Origin: Gracilibacillus boraciitolerans JCM 21714
Lineage (GTDB): Bacteria; Bacillota; Bacilli; Bacillales; Amphibacillaceae
Length of the DNA: 64,000 nt
Assembly: GCF_000521485.1 (NCBI RefSeq)
Contig: NZ_BAVS01000002.1
Coordinates: 1-64,000, forward strand
Direction of reading: 5' to 3'
Shown: one piece after another, positions 46,849 through 56,289 of the stretch
Layout: each line of letters begins with the position of its first letter
Position numbering within the stretch: position 1 is the first letter of the stretch
Made by a program: the position numbers and the translations under genes
The notes under the pieces: model-generated
What the model was told of the DNA's origin: nothing
The model's input: only the letters and a program-made list of their open reading frames with translations
The model's database searches: none

Positions 46849-47286
46849 ATGAAAATAAAAAATACTGGATTTACCGATATATTCAAAAATAAATATTGGA
46901 TAATACTTTTCTGTTTGCTGGTTATTCCCCTAAGTGGCTGGCATTTCTATCAGCAGTCAGATACGCCTCTATATAAAGCTTCCAGCAGAATTATTGTTGA
47001 TGCAGATATTAACACAATATCAAAATTAATGGATATGATAACAGCTGATCCTCTTCTAAAGGAAGTAGTGAAAGAACTACAATTACCTTATTCATCTAAA
47101 AAATTAAGTCAAAATATCACTGCGCAGAGCGTTGACCATTCAGGAATTATTCGAATATCCATAATTGATACGAAAGCGGATAGAGCAGCATTGATTGCTA
47201 ATACGACCGTAAAAATAATTCGATCTGATCTTGGTAAGGAACTAGGGATTCAGAGTATAAGGTTATTAGATGAAGCAAAGGAATAA
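46849..47286 (+). CDS. Wzz/YveK-like polysaccharide chain-length protein, short form
   Basis: The 145-residue protein has an N-terminal membrane helix (WIILFCLLVIPLSGWHFY) and a periplasm-type domain with SDTPLYKASSRIIVDADINTI, the start of Wzz/chain-length determinant proteins such as YveK. The second, C-terminal membrane helix is missing, so it is truncated compared with the usual 230 residues. ATG 46849 follows AAAGGTG. It may be a remnant or a short regulator of an exopolysaccharide system. Confidence 0.6.
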   Translation: MKIKNTGFTDIFKNKYWIILFCLLVIPLSGWHFYQQSDTPLYKASSRIIVDADINTISKLMDMITADPLLKEVVKELQLPYSSKKLSQNITAQSVDHSGIIRISIIDTKADRAALIANTTVKIIRSDLGKELGIQSIRLLDEAKE

Positions 47287-47499
47287 TTAATTATTATAAG
47301 TATTGATGGTTATGTTAAATAAATGAGTCATTAGTCTTATCAATAAAACATTATCTGTATTAATACAACTTAGTCAATCATTAAGATTTTAACAAGTCAA
47401 TGACACTTTAAAAATCTTTGATGATGATTCTATGAATTAAATAGTTATTTATAAATAGATTACAGATCAGAATATGTTGGAGAAACAGGAGGATTTTTT

Positions 47500-48620
47500 G
47501 TGGAAGGTGCTTTAAGAATATTACACGTTGTTCACAGTATGAATCATGGAGAAATTGAAACTGCGTTAATGGATGTGTATCGTAACCTGGATCGAAGTAA
47601 AATTCAATTTGACTTTCTTACCAATAGAGAAGGAGATTATGATGAGGAAGTTCGGAGATTGGGCGGTTTTATCTACCGAATCTCTAACAAAGGTGATGTA
47701 GGTGTAAAAGGATATCGAAGAGCATTACGACAATTCTTTAAAGATCACCGTTATTATATCATTATACATACACATTTAGACCAAATGAGTACTTATGCTT
47801 TATGGGCTGCTAAAAGAGTAGGTATTCCGGTGCGTGTTGCACATAGTCATAATACGGGAAGTGAAGGAACTTTCAAGTCAAAAGTACTAGCAAATCTAGT
47901 AGGTTCTCTTGTGCCATATTATGCGACTGACTATTTTGCCTGCACTGCAGATGCTGCAAAATGGCTATTTAAAAAAAGGGCAGATCAAGTGGAAATCATG
48001 CGTAATCCTATAGAGTTAGAACGATTTTGTTATTCGCAATCTACAAGAGATCTGGTACGCAAAGAATTAAATATTAGCGATAAAGACTTTGTGATTGGAC
48101 ATATAGGCAGTTTTATATGGCAAAAAAATCACGATTATTTAATTGAATTATTCGTAGGTTTTCGCAGAAAGATTCCTCAATCTAAATTAATCTTAATCGG
48201 TGAGGGTCCCCCCCTGCGAGAGAATATTGAAAAAAAAATTAATCAATACCATATAGCAGATCATGTCATTTTATTGGGCGCAAAAGATAATACAGAACAC
48301 TGGATACAAGCATTTGATCTAATTGTATCGCCTTCCTTTCATGAAGCTTACCGTTACCTTTAATTGAAGCTCAAAGTTCTGGATTACCTATTCTTGCTTC
48401 AGATCGTATTACTAAAGAAATAGATCTGGGAAATGGCCTTATTCAGTTTCTACCAATAGATGTAAAGAAGGATTGGCTAGACGCTATGTATCAAGCTTAT
48501 AACAATAAATATCGCAAACCTGTAAATTCAGACGTTCTCATAGAAAAAGGTTATGATGTAAAACAAGTCGCAAAGAAAACAGAACGAAAGTATCTTCAAT
48601 TAAGAGATGATGGAATATAG
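47500..48620 (+). CDS. Glycosyltransferase family 4-like protein (frame interrupted)
   Basis: The protein begins LRILHVVHSMNHGEIETALMDVYRNLDR, then FDFLTNREGDYDEEVRRLGG and VRVAHSHNTG, as in EpsF-like GT4 enzymes. The nucleotide-sugar part has GHIGSFIWQKNHDYLI and LILIGEGP-LRENIEKK. A missing G near 48347 breaks the frame; corrected, FHEGLPLTLIEAQSSGLPILASD gives the E-x7-E motif and 373 residues. GTG 47500 follows AGGAGG. It probably builds exopolysaccharide with its neighbours. Confidence 0.85.
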
Positions 48621-48858
48621 AAATATACATCCATAAATAACTTCATTATAAAATCCATCGATAGTTTAAGACATATAATTTGATAAAGAAGTTTTATTGG
48701 ACATGCTTCACTATTTGGAGGAACCATTGCCATTAGGAATTCTTATAAATCCCTTTGTAAGTAGAATGTGAATTAATTATATAGAAAAGATTAGTAACTT
48801 GCGTAATAACAAAAACATTTAAAAACAGAAAAATATCGATAGGATTTGAGGGTTTATA

Positions 48859-49224
48859 ATGATTGGAACAAATATAAATCGAATTAGAAAAAGGAAAAAT
48901 CTCACATTATCAGAACTTGCAGAACGAGCAGATGTTTCAAAGTCTTATTTAAGTAATATTGAGAGAAATCTTAATGATAATCCATCTATACAAATTATAG
49001 AAAAACTTGCGGAAGTTTTAGGCGTCGAGGTCGTTACATTACTAAGTGATGAAAATGATCCATTTGTTACAAATAATGAATGGATGGAATTTATAGGGGA
49101 ATTGAAAGCGCTTGGAATTACTAAACCCGATTTTGATGAATACCGTATTATTTTTGAGTTCATCAAATGGAAAAATAAACAGGACGACAACAAGATGTCT
49201 TCTAAAGGAAAATCACTAAATTAA
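48859..49224 (+). CDS. SinR-like XRE-family regulator
   Basis: The 121-residue protein has a Cro/CI HTH at residues 1-65 (IGTNINRIRKRKNLTLSELAERADVSKSYLSNIERN and NPSIQIIEKLAEVLGV) and a C-terminal segment with NEWMEFIGELKALGITKPDFDEYRIIFEFIKW, like the SinR/SinI interaction region. SinR represses biofilm matrix genes in Bacillus. No sinI is visible next to it. It lies between two glycosyltransferase genes, and three GTTCTTT-type boxes surround it. The 48621-48858 gap holds no gene that I can see. Confidence 0.85.
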   Translation: MIGTNINRIRKRKNLTLSELAERADVSKSYLSNIERNLNDNPSIQIIEKLAEVLGVEVVTLLSDENDPFVTNNEWMEFIGELKALGITKPDFDEYRIIFEFIKWKNKQDDNKMSSKGKSLN

Positions 49225-49265
49225 GAAGATTGGGACAAATCATGTTAGTTTGAACAGGAGGGCAA

Positions 49266-50231
49266 ATGATATTGGAGAAAAGACGTATATTATGTATAGT
49301 TGACCACCATGATCCGGTTTTATCAAAAGATCATCTTTTATTTCTTCTACAACGTCATGTTAATCATGAAGATCAAGTTGAAATAAAATTAGTAGAGCGA
49401 GATATACATTACTCCCCCCCATTACTATCAAGTACAAAGTTATTACCAGCTGTTTCAGATGTTATCATAGAGTCTTTTAAAGATATAAATTCCAAAAAAA
49501 ATTGGATTTTCAAGCTTGAGAAGTATCAGATCCCTGACCACATTAGGAAATCTACTTATAATTATCCTTTCATAACAGCACTCTTTTGGAGAAAAATGAA
49601 CCCGGTTGTGATGCCGAAGAATCAACTATATGATATAGCTGTTAGCCTTTCCTGCGGGTTACCTTCCTATTACTTAAGAGATAAAGTGAAGGCAAAACAT
49701 AAAATATATTACTTTCCTATCAGGCAATTTTCCAAAGATTATCGATCGATAAGTGAAAATATAAGAGAACAGGATATTATTTATGTAGGATCGCAAACCA
49801 TGTATAGCGAATTAATGACCGATACCAATTATAAAGTGAGTTATTATAACGATCCATATTATAATGAAGCGATTAAACTAGCAGGTAAATTAGAGCATAA
49901 AGTAATTTCTCCACAGCACCAGTTAAACATTTTATCTGCAAATGGGATGAAAAATAAATATCAATTAGAAGGTTTTATTCATCTCTGTAAAAAGTTAAAA
50001 ACTCAACAATCAGACTTTAAATGGTATTTATATGGAGTCGGAAGCTATGAACAGCAAACTCGTAAGTACTTGGACCGATTAGACTTAAAAGATAATATAA
50101 TATTTATTGGTGAAAAAGCTAATATTTATTCCTACTTAATGAGTGCAGATATATATGTTGAATGGAATAAGCATTCTTCTATTTATTATGAAGCGGAAGT
50201 ATTAGAAAAAAGCCATTATAAAAATGACTAA
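49266..50231 (+). CDS. Glycosyltransferase-like protein, short at the C-terminus
   Basis: The 321-residue product has a poorly conserved N-terminal half (ILCIVDHHDPVLSKDHLLFLLQ). The C-terminal Rossmann-like part reads FIHLCKKLKTQQSDFKWYLYGVGSYEQQTRKYLDRLDLKDNIIFIGEKANIYSYLMSADIYVEWN, recognisable as a GT4 domain. It stops soon after, before the usual E-x7-E region, so it is probably truncated. ATG 49266 follows GGAGGG. Confidence 0.65.
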   Translation: MILEKRRILCIVDHHDPVLSKDHLLFLLQRHVNHEDQVEIKLVERDIHYSPPLLSSTKLLPAVSDVIIESFKDINSKKNWIFKLEKYQIPDHIRKSTYNYPFITALFWRKMNPVVMPKNQLYDIAVSLSCGLPSYYLRDKVKAKHKIYYFPIRQFSKDYRSISENIREQDIIYVGSQTMYSELMTDTNYKVSYYNDPYYNEAIKLAGKLEHKVISPQHQLNILSANGMKNKYQLEGFIHLCKKLKTQQSDFKWYLYGVGSYEQQTRKYLDRLDLKDNIIFIGEKANIYSYLMSADIYVEWNKHSSIYYEAEVLEKSHYKND

Positions 50232-50424
50232 AACAACTCCCTTTCAAAGCAAGGATTTAACAAAGGAAATATTATTAATGCTGAAAACTGCGCGTAAAAT
50301 TCAAATGAATAAACAATATAAGTGATAAAGAATCGAAGATAGCTTCTATATTGGTCACTTTTAATAATTCAAATGAATAAAATATAGGAAAAAAGGCTTG
50401 AAATTCATCACTAACTAGTGTATT

Positions 50425-50556
50425 GTTCTTTATATAGAATATAAATATCATTATAAAGAATTTCAAAGAGTTGTGATCCATTAAATGAATAATTAATGAT
50501 GAATATAATCAAAATAGTAAAGGGTAAAATAAGACTAATTGTTCTTTAATAAGAAT
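50425..50556. promoter_or_regulatory. Two SinR-type boxes upstream of the response regulator
   Basis: GTTCTTTATATAGAAT (50425-50440) and GTTCTTTAATAAGAAT (50541-50556) differ from the box at 46698 in only a few central bases. The 50232-50648 intergenic stretch holds no gene that I can see. It is AT-rich, with these boxes as its only clear structure. Confidence 0.55.
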
Positions 50557-50648
50557 AAAATAAATGTTATAAAAAAAGCATACTAGGAGCGAATGTAATT
50601 TAATTTTCAGAATACATTACATAAGTAGGAACTAAGGAGGAAAAATAC

Positions 50649-51329
50649 ATGACAAAATATACAGTAGTTGTGGCAGAATCACAGACTCTTTTTCGAGATA
50701 TGATTACAAATTTTGTAGAAGATATGGACGAATTCCGAGTAATTGGAACGTTGAAGAATGGACAAGAAGTCATCAATTTTATTAAAGAAAAGGAAGTAAG
50801 ACCATATCTCGTATTATTAGATATTCATATGCCGATAATGGATGGCTTGGAATGTGCGAGGCAATTAAAGAATATCTATCCGAATATTAAAGTAGTATTA
50901 TTATCCGCCTATGATGACGAAGAATCGATTGAAACGGTATTATCTGTCGCTGCAGATGGATATATATTAAAAAGCTCAGGCTTAGAAGAGTTTAAAGATA
51001 CTTTACGATTTATCATTGACGGTAAATTTGTTGCGCCCCCCCAAAAGCTGGTTCACTACTTCTCAGAACGATTAGAATCTTTACTAAAACTTGAAAGAGA
51101 AAGTTCCTTGCACTATATCAAAGAACAATTTAATAATCGAAAAGATTTAAATAATAGGGAATGGCAGATCATCCAATTGATGAAAAAAGGTTGGACAAAT
51201 CGTATGATTGCTGAACAATTAGGGATTAGTGAAGGAACTGTCAAAAACTATTTGTCGATTATCTACAAAAAATTAGAAATTAAAAATAGGGTAGAACTGT
51301 TACAAATTCTTTCTGATATGACGGGCTGA
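50649..51329 (+). CDS. DegU-like (NarL/LuxR-type) response regulator
   Basis: The 226-residue protein has a receiver domain (residues 1-120: TVVVAESQTLFRDMI, phospho-acceptor Asp in LVLLDIHMPIMDG, conserved Lys in DGYILKSS). Its LuxR HTH (about 160-222) reads LNNREWQIIQLMKKGWTNRMIAEQLGISEGTVKNYLSIIYKKLEIKNR. The usual DDE cluster near the N-terminus is replaced by AES, so phosphorylation may be impaired or different. No kinase gene is adjacent. ATG 50649 follows AGGAGG. A C7 run adds a Pro (APPQ). Confidence 0.87.
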   Translation: MTKYTVVVAESQTLFRDMITNFVEDMDEFRVIGTLKNGQEVINFIKEKEVRPYLVLLDIHMPIMDGLECARQLKNIYPNIKVVLLSAYDDEESIETVLSVAADGYILKSSGLEEFKDTLRFIIDGKFVAPPQKLVHYFSERLESLLKLERESSLHYIKEQFNNRKDLNNREWQIIQLMKKGWTNRMIAEQLGISEGTVKNYLSIIYKKLEIKNRVELLQILSDMTG

Positions 51330-51334
51330 ATCTT

Positions 51335-52099
51335 CTAAACCTTTTCTCGATAAGAACCAGGTGAAATTCCATATGTCTTTTTGAAGACTCGATGAAAATA
51401 AGAATAAGATCCAAATCCGCAATTATGTGATATATTCTCTAATGTCATGGTAGTATATTTCATTTGATTAATGGCAGCTGACATTCTTATCGACTGGGCA
51501 TAGTCAATTATTGTCATACCGATATGTTCTTTAAAAATGTGTATACATCGGGATATACTAAGATTTGATAAATCAGCAAGATCCTGAACTTTAAAACCTT
51601 GTTTTGTCGCATTTTCTTCAATATAGCGCATCATTTTAGTTACTACATAGGGTCGGTATATATCTATGTTCTTTTTATCAAGTGATCTCTCTATAGATAC
51701 ACACAGTGCACTTAATAAATAGTTGGTAAGTTCACTGTTTCTTTCCCTTTGTGGGCGACGTCCCTCTATAATTAAATGATGCCATAAGTCTAATATTGTA
51801 TCATCTAAAGATATATTTGCGATGGTTGGTGCAGCATGAAATCGTAAATCAATCCATTCTCCTTCACAGTATAAATGAAAGTCTCCGCTTTGTTGTCCAT
51901 CTTCAATGTATAATTCATAATTTTCACCAGGTTTAATAATAAGTAAATCTCCTTTTTCTACTACATGTTTTCTATCATTCACTTTCACAAGTGAACTACC
52001 TTCTGTTTGCAAGCGAAATAAATAAGATGCAAATCGTGACTGATGGGAAGTGTGAAATCTGCTGTCATGATACGAATAACCACAAAAATCTATTCTCAT
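51335..52099 (-). CDS. AraC-family regulator with cupin domain
   Basis: The 254-residue protein has an N-terminal sensor (RFHTSHQSRFASYLFRLQTEG, VEKGDLLIIKPGENYELYIED) and a C-terminal double HTH (GFKVQDLADLSNLSISRCIHIFKEHIGMTIIDYAQ and ENISHNCGFGSYSYFHRVFKKTYGISPGSYR). ATG 52099, with AAGGAGAT upstream, is the best start. It diverges from the ThuA operon across about 220 bases and probably controls it. Confidence 0.86.
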   Translation of the reverse strand: MRIDFCGYSYHDSRFHTSHQSRFASYLFRLQTEGSSLVKVNDRKHVVEKGDLLIIKPGENYELYIEDGQQSGDFHLYCEGEWIDLRFHAAPTIANISLDDTILDLWHHLIIEGRRPQRERNSELTNYLLSALCVSIERSLDKKNIDIYRPYVVTKMMRYIEENATKQGFKVQDLADLSNLSISRCIHIFKEHIGMTIIDYAQSIRMSAAINQMKYTTMTLENISHNCGFGSYSYFHRVFKKTYGISPGSYREKV

Positions 52100-52318
52100 A
52101 TGATCTCCTTCCTGAATAAAAATAATAATAATAGCAAAATAGTTCATGTTATGATTATATCATTTATGTTCAATTAATACACACTCCTTTATGATAGGAA
52201 GTAGTTAAATTAGATATGTAAGGGTTAACAAATTTTTTGAAAATAATTTAGAACCTGAATATCTCATAAGTATGTAAATGGAACTACCTAAATAGGATAA
52301 CTGATGAAGGAGGATATC

Positions 52319-53044
52319 ATGAACGTATTAATTTGGAATGAGCATCGACATGAACAACAGAACGAAGAGGTAGCAAAAATATATCCAGATGGAATACATG
52401 GAGCAATAAAAGAATTTCTGGAAACAGATGATATACATGTCGAAACCGCAACATTGGATGAACCCAATCATGGCATTACCGAGGAAAGATTGGCAAAAAC
52501 TGATGTCATGCTGTGGTGGGGGGGGCATTTAGCACACCATGAAGTGGCAGATGAAGTTGTAGAGCAAGTACACCAGCGAGTGATGGAAGGAATGGGTTTA
52601 ATCGTTCTTCATTCAGGACATTTTTCAAAAATCTTCAAAAAATTGATGGGTACAGGTTGTGATTTGAAATGGCGGGAAGCAGACGAAACAGAAAGAATGT
52701 GGGTAGTTAATCCATCACATCCAATTGTGGAAGGCATAGGCGAATTTATCGAAATTGAAAAAGAAGAAATGTATGGAGAACATTTTGATATACCTGCTCC
52801 TGATGAACTCGTGCTGCTAAGCTGGTTTGAGGGTGGAGAAGTATTCAGATCCGGCTGCACCTATCGCAGAGGTCATGGTAAGGTTTTTTACTTTCGACCA
52901 GGTCATGAAGCCTATCCGACATATTATCATAAAGATGTCCAAAGAGTTATTCAAAATGCAGTACGCTGGGCAAAACCTACAGATAGAACTTTCTCAAGTT
53001 ATGGAAATGCAAAAGCATTAGAAAATATAAAACCAAAATCATAA
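52319..53044 (+). CDS. ThuA-family protein
   Basis: The 241-residue protein starts [33 protein letters not shown] and has [25 protein letters not shown] and [23 protein letters not shown], the signature stretches of ThuA (trehalose-utilisation) proteins with a class I amidotransferase-like fold. The extra Gly in WWGG comes from a G8 run at 52516. ATG 52319 follows AAGGAGGA. The enzymatic activity of the family is not firmly settled. It leads an operon with two Gfo/Idh dehydrogenases and two isomerases. Confidence 0.88.
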   Translation: MNVLIWNEHRHEQQNEEVAKIYPDGIHGAIKEFLETDDIHVETATLDEPNHGITEERLAKTDVMLWWGGHLAHHEVADEVVEQVHQRVMEGMGLIVLHSGHFSKIFKKLMGTGCDLKWREADETERMWVVNPSHPIVEGIGEFIEIEKEEMYGEHFDIPAPDELVLLSWFEGGEVFRSGCTYRRGHGKVFYFRPGHEAYPTYYHKDVQRVIQNAVRWAKPTDRTFSSYGNAKALENIKPKS

Positions 53045-53057
53045 GGAGTGTAGAAAA

Positions 53058-54084
53058 TTGAGTAAATTAAAAGTAGCAGTAATTGGATGTGGAAGTATTG
53101 CGATTCATCGTCATTTGCCTGAATTTAATGCGAATGAGCATGTAGAGATTGTAGCGGTTTGTGATATCAATGAAGAACGTGCGCGAGTAACAGGGTCAAA
53201 GTACAATGCTAAGGCTTTTACAGATTATAAACAAGCTATTACGGAATCAGGTGCAGATCTAGTAAGTGTCTGTTTGCCAAATTACTTGCATGCACCTGTA
53301 TCGATTTTTGCAGCAGAACAAGGGAAGCATGTGCTCTGTGAAAAACCAATGGCAACCTCTGAAAAAGAAGCAGAAGAAATGATCTCGGCAAGTGAAAAAG
53401 CTGGGAAAAAATTAATGATTGCTCATAATCAACGTTTTGTTCCGAGTCATGAAAAGGCAAAACAAATGATTGCTGATGGTGAACTAGGAAAAATATACAG
53501 CTTCCGTACTACTTTTGGTCATGGAGGACCTGAAGGTTGGAGTATCGATGGAAAAGACAGTTGGTTCTTCCGAAAAGAAGAAGCATTTATCGGTGCGTTA
53601 GGTGATTTGGGTGTCCATAAAGCAGATTTACTTCGATATATATTAGGTGAAGAGTTTATCGAGGTTGCTTCGATGATTGAATCATCTGCAAAAGAAAATA
53701 GTGATGTCGATGATCAAGCTGTTACTATTCTACGAAGCCAAACTGGAATTATCGGCACACTAACAGCAAGTTGGGCGTACAAGAAGGGAGAAGATAATTC
53801 AACTGTAATATATGGAGAAAAGGGGGAACTTACGACTGGAAGATGATCCGAAGTACAGTTTAATTGCATCCTTTATCGATGGTACTAAAGTAAATTATGA
53901 GCTTGGACAAATTCAGACAAATGATAGTGATGGTCAAACTTCTTCCGGTGTCATTGACCACTTTGTTGACTGTGTACTTCATGATCAGAAGCCACTAATT
54001 GATGGAACAGAAGGTTATAAGTCTCTTAAAATTATTTTAGCAGCATTAGAAGCAAATCAATCGAAGAAAAATGTAACTCTTTAA
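53058..54084 (+). CDS. Gfo/Idh/MocA-family oxidoreductase (frame interrupted)
   Basis: The Rossmann start is KVAVIGCGSIAIHRHLPEF, the EKP motif is HVLCEKPMATSEKEA, and GALGDLGVHKADLLRYILGEE is the conserved catalytic region. The G5 run near 53822 should be G4. Corrected, the text is YGEKGNLRLEDDPKYSLIASF and the protein is 341 residues. TTG 53058 follows AAGGAGTG. The substrate is unknown. Confidence 0.85.
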
Positions 54085-54105
54085 TACGCAAGAGGAGGGA
54101 ATAGG

Positions 54106-55077
54106 ATGAAGCTAGGTGTTTTTACTGTACTTTTTTCGGAAAAGAAGTTTGAAGATATGCTCGATCACGTGAAAGCAAGTGGTCTCGATGCTGTTGAAAT
54201 TGGCACTGGAGGTTATCCAGGCGATGCTCATTGTAAGATAAATGAACTGTTAAATGATCAAACCAAACGTGATTTATTTATGCGAGCGGTTGAAGACAGA
54301 GACTTAACGATCAGTGCCTTTAGCTGCCATGGAAATCCATTAACTCCAGATCATACATTTGCCAAAGAGAGTGATGATGTCCTCCGTAGAACAATTAAAT
54401 TAGCTGGTTTAACAGGAGTTCCTGTAGTTAATTGCTTTTCAGGAACACCAGGGGGGGACCAGGAAAATGCAAAGGCACCAAATTGGCCAGTAGCACCGTG
54501 GCCAAATGAATATGCCGAGCTTTTAGAATGGCAATGGCAGGAGAAATTAGTGCCATATTGGAAAGAAGTTGGTCAATTAGCCGAACAACATAATGTGAAG
54601 ATTGGCATTGAATTACATGCAGGATTTTTAGTTCATACACCTTATACGATGCTAAAGTTGCGAGAGTTGACAAGCCCAGCTATTGGTGCAAATTTGGATC
54701 CTAGTCATTTATGGTGGCAAGGAATCGATCCGGTAGCAGCAATTAAAATCCTGGGAAAAGAAAATGCGATCCATCATTTTCATGCAAAGGACACCTATAT
54801 TGATCAGGATAATGTTAATATGTATGGTTTAACGGACATGCAGCCATATGGGAACGTTCAAACAAGGGCATGGAATTTTCGATCCGTTGGCTGTGGTCAC
54901 AGTTTACAAGAATGGTCAAACATGATAAGTGCATTAAAAATGTTTGGGTATGATTATGTGATAAGTATTGAACATGAAGATCCAATCATGTCGATTGATG
55001 AAGGATTTTCTCGAGCTGTTGATAACTTGCAAGCTGTCATTATCAAAGAAAGTCCAACAGATATGTGGTGGGCATAA
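54106..55077 (+). CDS. Sugar phosphate isomerase/epimerase, TIM barrel
   Basis: The 323-residue protein begins LGVFTVLFSEKKFEDMLDHVKASGLDAVEIGTGGYPG. It has VKIGIELHAGFLVHTPYTM, GANLDPSHLWWQGIDPVAAIKIL and ISIEHEDPIMSIDEGF, carrying the conserved metal-binding Glu, Asp, His and Glu of the AP endonuclease 2 family. A G7 run adds a Gly in TPGGDQENAK. It probably interconverts keto sugars formed by the flanking dehydrogenases. Confidence 0.86.
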   Translation: MKLGVFTVLFSEKKFEDMLDHVKASGLDAVEIGTGGYPGDAHCKINELLNDQTKRDLFMRAVEDRDLTISAFSCHGNPLTPDHTFAKESDDVLRRTIKLAGLTGVPVVNCFSGTPGGDQENAKAPNWPVAPWPNEYAELLEWQWQEKLVPYWKEVGQLAEQHNVKIGIELHAGFLVHTPYTMLKLRELTSPAIGANLDPSHLWWQGIDPVAAIKILGKENAIHHFHAKDTYIDQDNVNMYGLTDMQPYGNVQTRAWNFRSVGCGHSLQEWSNMISALKMFGYDYVISIEHEDPIMSIDEGFSRAVDNLQAVIIKESPTDMWWA

Positions 55078-55093
55078 GGAAAGGAAGATTTTT

Positions 55094-56137
55094 ATGGCAA
55101 AGCTTAAAGTTGGTTTAATTGGTGCTGGTGGCATAGCGACAGCTGTGCATATTCCGGCATATAAAAAAGCATCGGAACAAGTCGAAATTGTCGCATTAGC
55201 AGATGTCGCTTATGGGCGAGCACAATTAGTTGCTAAAGAAAATAATATACCTAATGTTTATGATAGCTATCAGTCCATGTTGGAATCGGTTGAATTAGAC
55301 GCAGTTAGTGTATGCGTTCCCAATAAATTTCATAAAGAGGCCACGATTGCAGCTTTAGATGCAGGCTGTCACGTATTGTGTGAAAAACCTCCAGCAATGA
55401 ATCAAGAAGAAGCAAAGCAAATGGAACAAGCTGCTTTAAAATCAAGGAAATTGTTAATGTACGGATTCCATTATCGCTACCAGTCTGAAACACAGGCAGC
55501 GAAACGATTTATTGATGCAGGAGAGCTGGGAAACATCTACTCAGGACGCGTCCAGGCAATTAGACGTCGAGGCATACCAGGATGGGGGGGCGTTTTTACA
55601 AATAAAGAATTACAAGGCGGCGGTCCATTAATTGATATTGGAGTACACATGCTAGATACGGCACTTTATTTAATGGGTTATCCAGAACCAGCGGTCGTGT
55701 TAGGTCAAACCCACCAACAAATAGGTACCAAAAAAGGTGTCGGACTGCTTGGCGATTGGGATTATAAAAATTATACGATTGAAGATATGGCTGTTGGGAT
55801 GATTACTTTTAAGAACGGAGCCTCACTTGTATTGGAATCAGCCTTCGCAGCAAATGTAGAAAAGAGAGATACCATGCAGGTTTCATTGATGGGAGATCAA
55901 GGTGGAGCAGATATTTTTCCGCTGAAAATGTATCAGGAAAAACATGATACATTGATTGATCTAACTCCAGCTTATTTACCTGAAGTGAATGCGCATGAAA
56001 CAGAAATACATGCTTTTATAACAGATTGTGTTGAAGGAAATATATCTGATCGTTTTGCCAAACAAGGAACAAGCATCCAGAAAATTATCGATGGACTATA
56101 TCAATCAGCCGAAACAGGAAAAGCGGTTAATCTCTAA
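55094..56137 (+). CDS. Gfo/Idh/MocA-family oxidoreductase
   Basis: The 347-residue protein starts KVGLIGAGGIATAVHIPAYKK and has HVLCEKPPAMNQEEAKQ, RRGIPGWG-VFTNKELQGGGPLIDIGVHMLDTALYLMG. The Gly in GWGG is an expansion product of the run at 55583. The motif GGGPLIDIGVH is typical of the subgroup that acts on keto-glycosides or inositols. ATG 55094 follows GGAAAGGAAG. The frame is intact. Confidence 0.87.
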   Translation: MAKLKVGLIGAGGIATAVHIPAYKKASEQVEIVALADVAYGRAQLVAKENNIPNVYDSYQSMLESVELDAVSVCVPNKFHKEATIAALDAGCHVLCEKPPAMNQEEAKQMEQAALKSRKLLMYGFHYRYQSETQAAKRFIDAGELGNIYSGRVQAIRRRGIPGWGGVFTNKELQGGGPLIDIGVHMLDTALYLMGYPEPAVVLGQTHQQIGTKKGVGLLGDWDYKNYTIEDMAVGMITFKNGASLVLESAFAANVEKRDTMQVSLMGDQGGADIFPLKMYQEKHDTLIDLTPAYLPEVNAHETEIHAFITDCVEGNISDRFAKQGTSIQKIIDGLYQSAETGKAVNL

Positions 56138-56141
56138 ACAG

Positions 56142-56240
56142 TCGCTAGGGGATTCGCTTCACGGGATATATTGCTCGCTTGACGGGATAAGTCATTATTT
56201 CCCGTTAAGAGGGAGATATATCCTGCCTAGCACTGCAGGA
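56142..56240. repeat. Intergenic inverted repeat with 21-base direct repeats
   Basis: TCGCTTCACGGGATATATTGC (56154) and TCGCTTGACGGGATAAGTCAT (56175) are direct repeats exactly 21 bases apart, preceded by a partial copy at 56142. The following bases to about 56231 (TTCCCGTTAAGA, GATATATCCTGCC) are an imperfect inverted copy, so the RNA could form a hairpin with arms of about 35 bases. A second small stem (TCCTGC/GCAGGA) lies at its edge. It separates the Gfo/Idh gene from the isomerase gene. I do not recognise the family. Confidence 0.7.
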
Positions 56241-56289
56241 TTCCTATCAAGATGTTGAAAATTAGTTACTAAAGGAGAGTGAAGGAGTA

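Noticed and set aside
50649-51329. The DegU-like regulator as partner of the YesM-like kinase
   Set aside because: The kinase already overlaps its own AraC-type response regulator gene, and the two loci are 38 kb apart with different regulator classes.
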